Source: Planctomycetota bacterium
GTDB lineage: Bacteria; Planctomycetota; UBA1135; UBA2386
Assembly (NCBI GenBank): GCA_025459175.1
Contig: JALORC010000049.1
Location: 1-47,210 of the forward strand
Length of the DNA: 47,210 bases
Direction of reading: 5' to 3'
The translations under genes and the position numbers were made by a program. Below the pieces are notes generated by a model. The model worked only from the letters and a program-made list of their open reading frames with translations. It did not search any database and was not told the DNA's origin. The stretch's first letter is position 1. The number at the start of each line of letters is the position of its first letter. Shown piece after piece: positions 47,100 to 47,210 of this stretch.

Positions 47100-47139
47100 T
47101 CTGGCGGCGCGGAGCGCCGCAGATGGCAAACCCGGCAGG
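47084..47139 (+). terminator. Long inverted repeat overlapping the tRNA 3' end
   Basis: CCTGCCGGG (47084-47092) pairs with CCCGGCAGG (47131-47139), GCCATCT (47096-47102) with AGATGGC (47121-47127), and GCGGCGC (47104-47110) with GCGCCGC (47114-47120) around a GGA loop. The left arm covers the 3' half of the tRNA T stem, the acceptor strand and CCA. The inner hairpin alone may terminate transcription; the outer part is an inverted near-copy of the tRNA end. Confidence 0.6.
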
Positions 47140-47210
47140 TTCCGGGCATGCCGCGACCGCGGCAAGGCCGCGGGCGCGGCAGCGGCGAATCCGCCACACG
47201 CAGCTGCGCG
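47140..47210. other. Window end, no gene seen
   Basis: About 70 bases after the inverted repeat; GC-rich with a GCCGCG/CGCGGC-type self-complementary run. No coding or RNA gene can be supported. Confidence 0.4.

Noticed and set aside
44421..47165. 914-codon minus-strand frame starting near the tRNA
   Set aside because: Only the last 373 residues (from 45542) look like protein, with a Tat signal exactly there; the earlier part is antisense to the Lnt-like gene.

Overview
The window is GC-rich DNA from a free-living bacterium, most likely a member of the Planctomycetota. This assignment is inferred from gene content: a DUF1552 protein, an ECF-type sigma factor divergent from a Ser/Thr kinase with a formylglycine-generating-enzyme (FGE)-like domain, a type I sulfatase, a multihaem c-type cytochrome with a sorbosone-dehydrogenase-like and a ThuA-like partner, and many secreted propeller, Kelch and FG-GAP proteins. 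No rRNA or other phylogenetic marker is present to prove it.

Layout. 1-4746: the 3' end of a DUF1552 gene, a sigma factor continuous with a transmembrane segment and a long carboxypeptidase-regulatory-like repeat region (minus strand), and a divergent unknown gene. 5110-9204: a large secreted propeller-like repeat protein and an unknown secreted protein. 9211-11862: a probable sulfatase-MFS operon (minus). 12407-15596: an AT-richer pair of secreted FG-GAP and Kelch proteins. 15748-17034: an OprO/P-like porin (minus). 17791-22893: a frameshifted remnant of the propeller gene, a secreted unknown protein and a second full propeller gene. 22898-25165: decayed mobile DNA (an ISL3-type transposase lacking both ends and an internally deleted IS91-type transposase) around a GNAT acetyltransferase gene. 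25358-31861: a tight cluster of five-haem cytochrome, sorbosone-dehydrogenase-like protein, ThuA-like lipoprotein and L-serine dehydratase, followed by a 51-residue ORF. 32254-33315: a secreted DUF4397-like protein. 33825-37880: a regulatory cluster of two sigma factors and the kinase. 38307-44402: a secreted unknown protein, two overlapping amidohydrolase genes (minus) and a large lipoprotein. 44421-47099: a Tat-exported NAD-dependent epimerase-like protein, a membrane nitrilase/Lnt-like protein and tRNA-Arg(TCG).

How the parts relate. Most products are predicted to be exported or membrane-bound. Five secreted proteins with unrelated front halves (5110-7563, 12407-14101, 14238-15596, 18294-19919, 20284-22893) end in the same kind of roughly 120-residue module. 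It starts with a G-x-G-C-like motif, has a P-G-C-x-L-type motif in the middle and usually ends near S-N-A. I know of no named domain for it, and a role in sorting or surface attachment is a reasonable guess. The membrane-linked sigma factor and the kinase/sigma cluster are candidate envelope-to-transcription signalling devices. I saw no CRISPR array, prophage, known defence system, rRNA or secondary-metabolite cluster.
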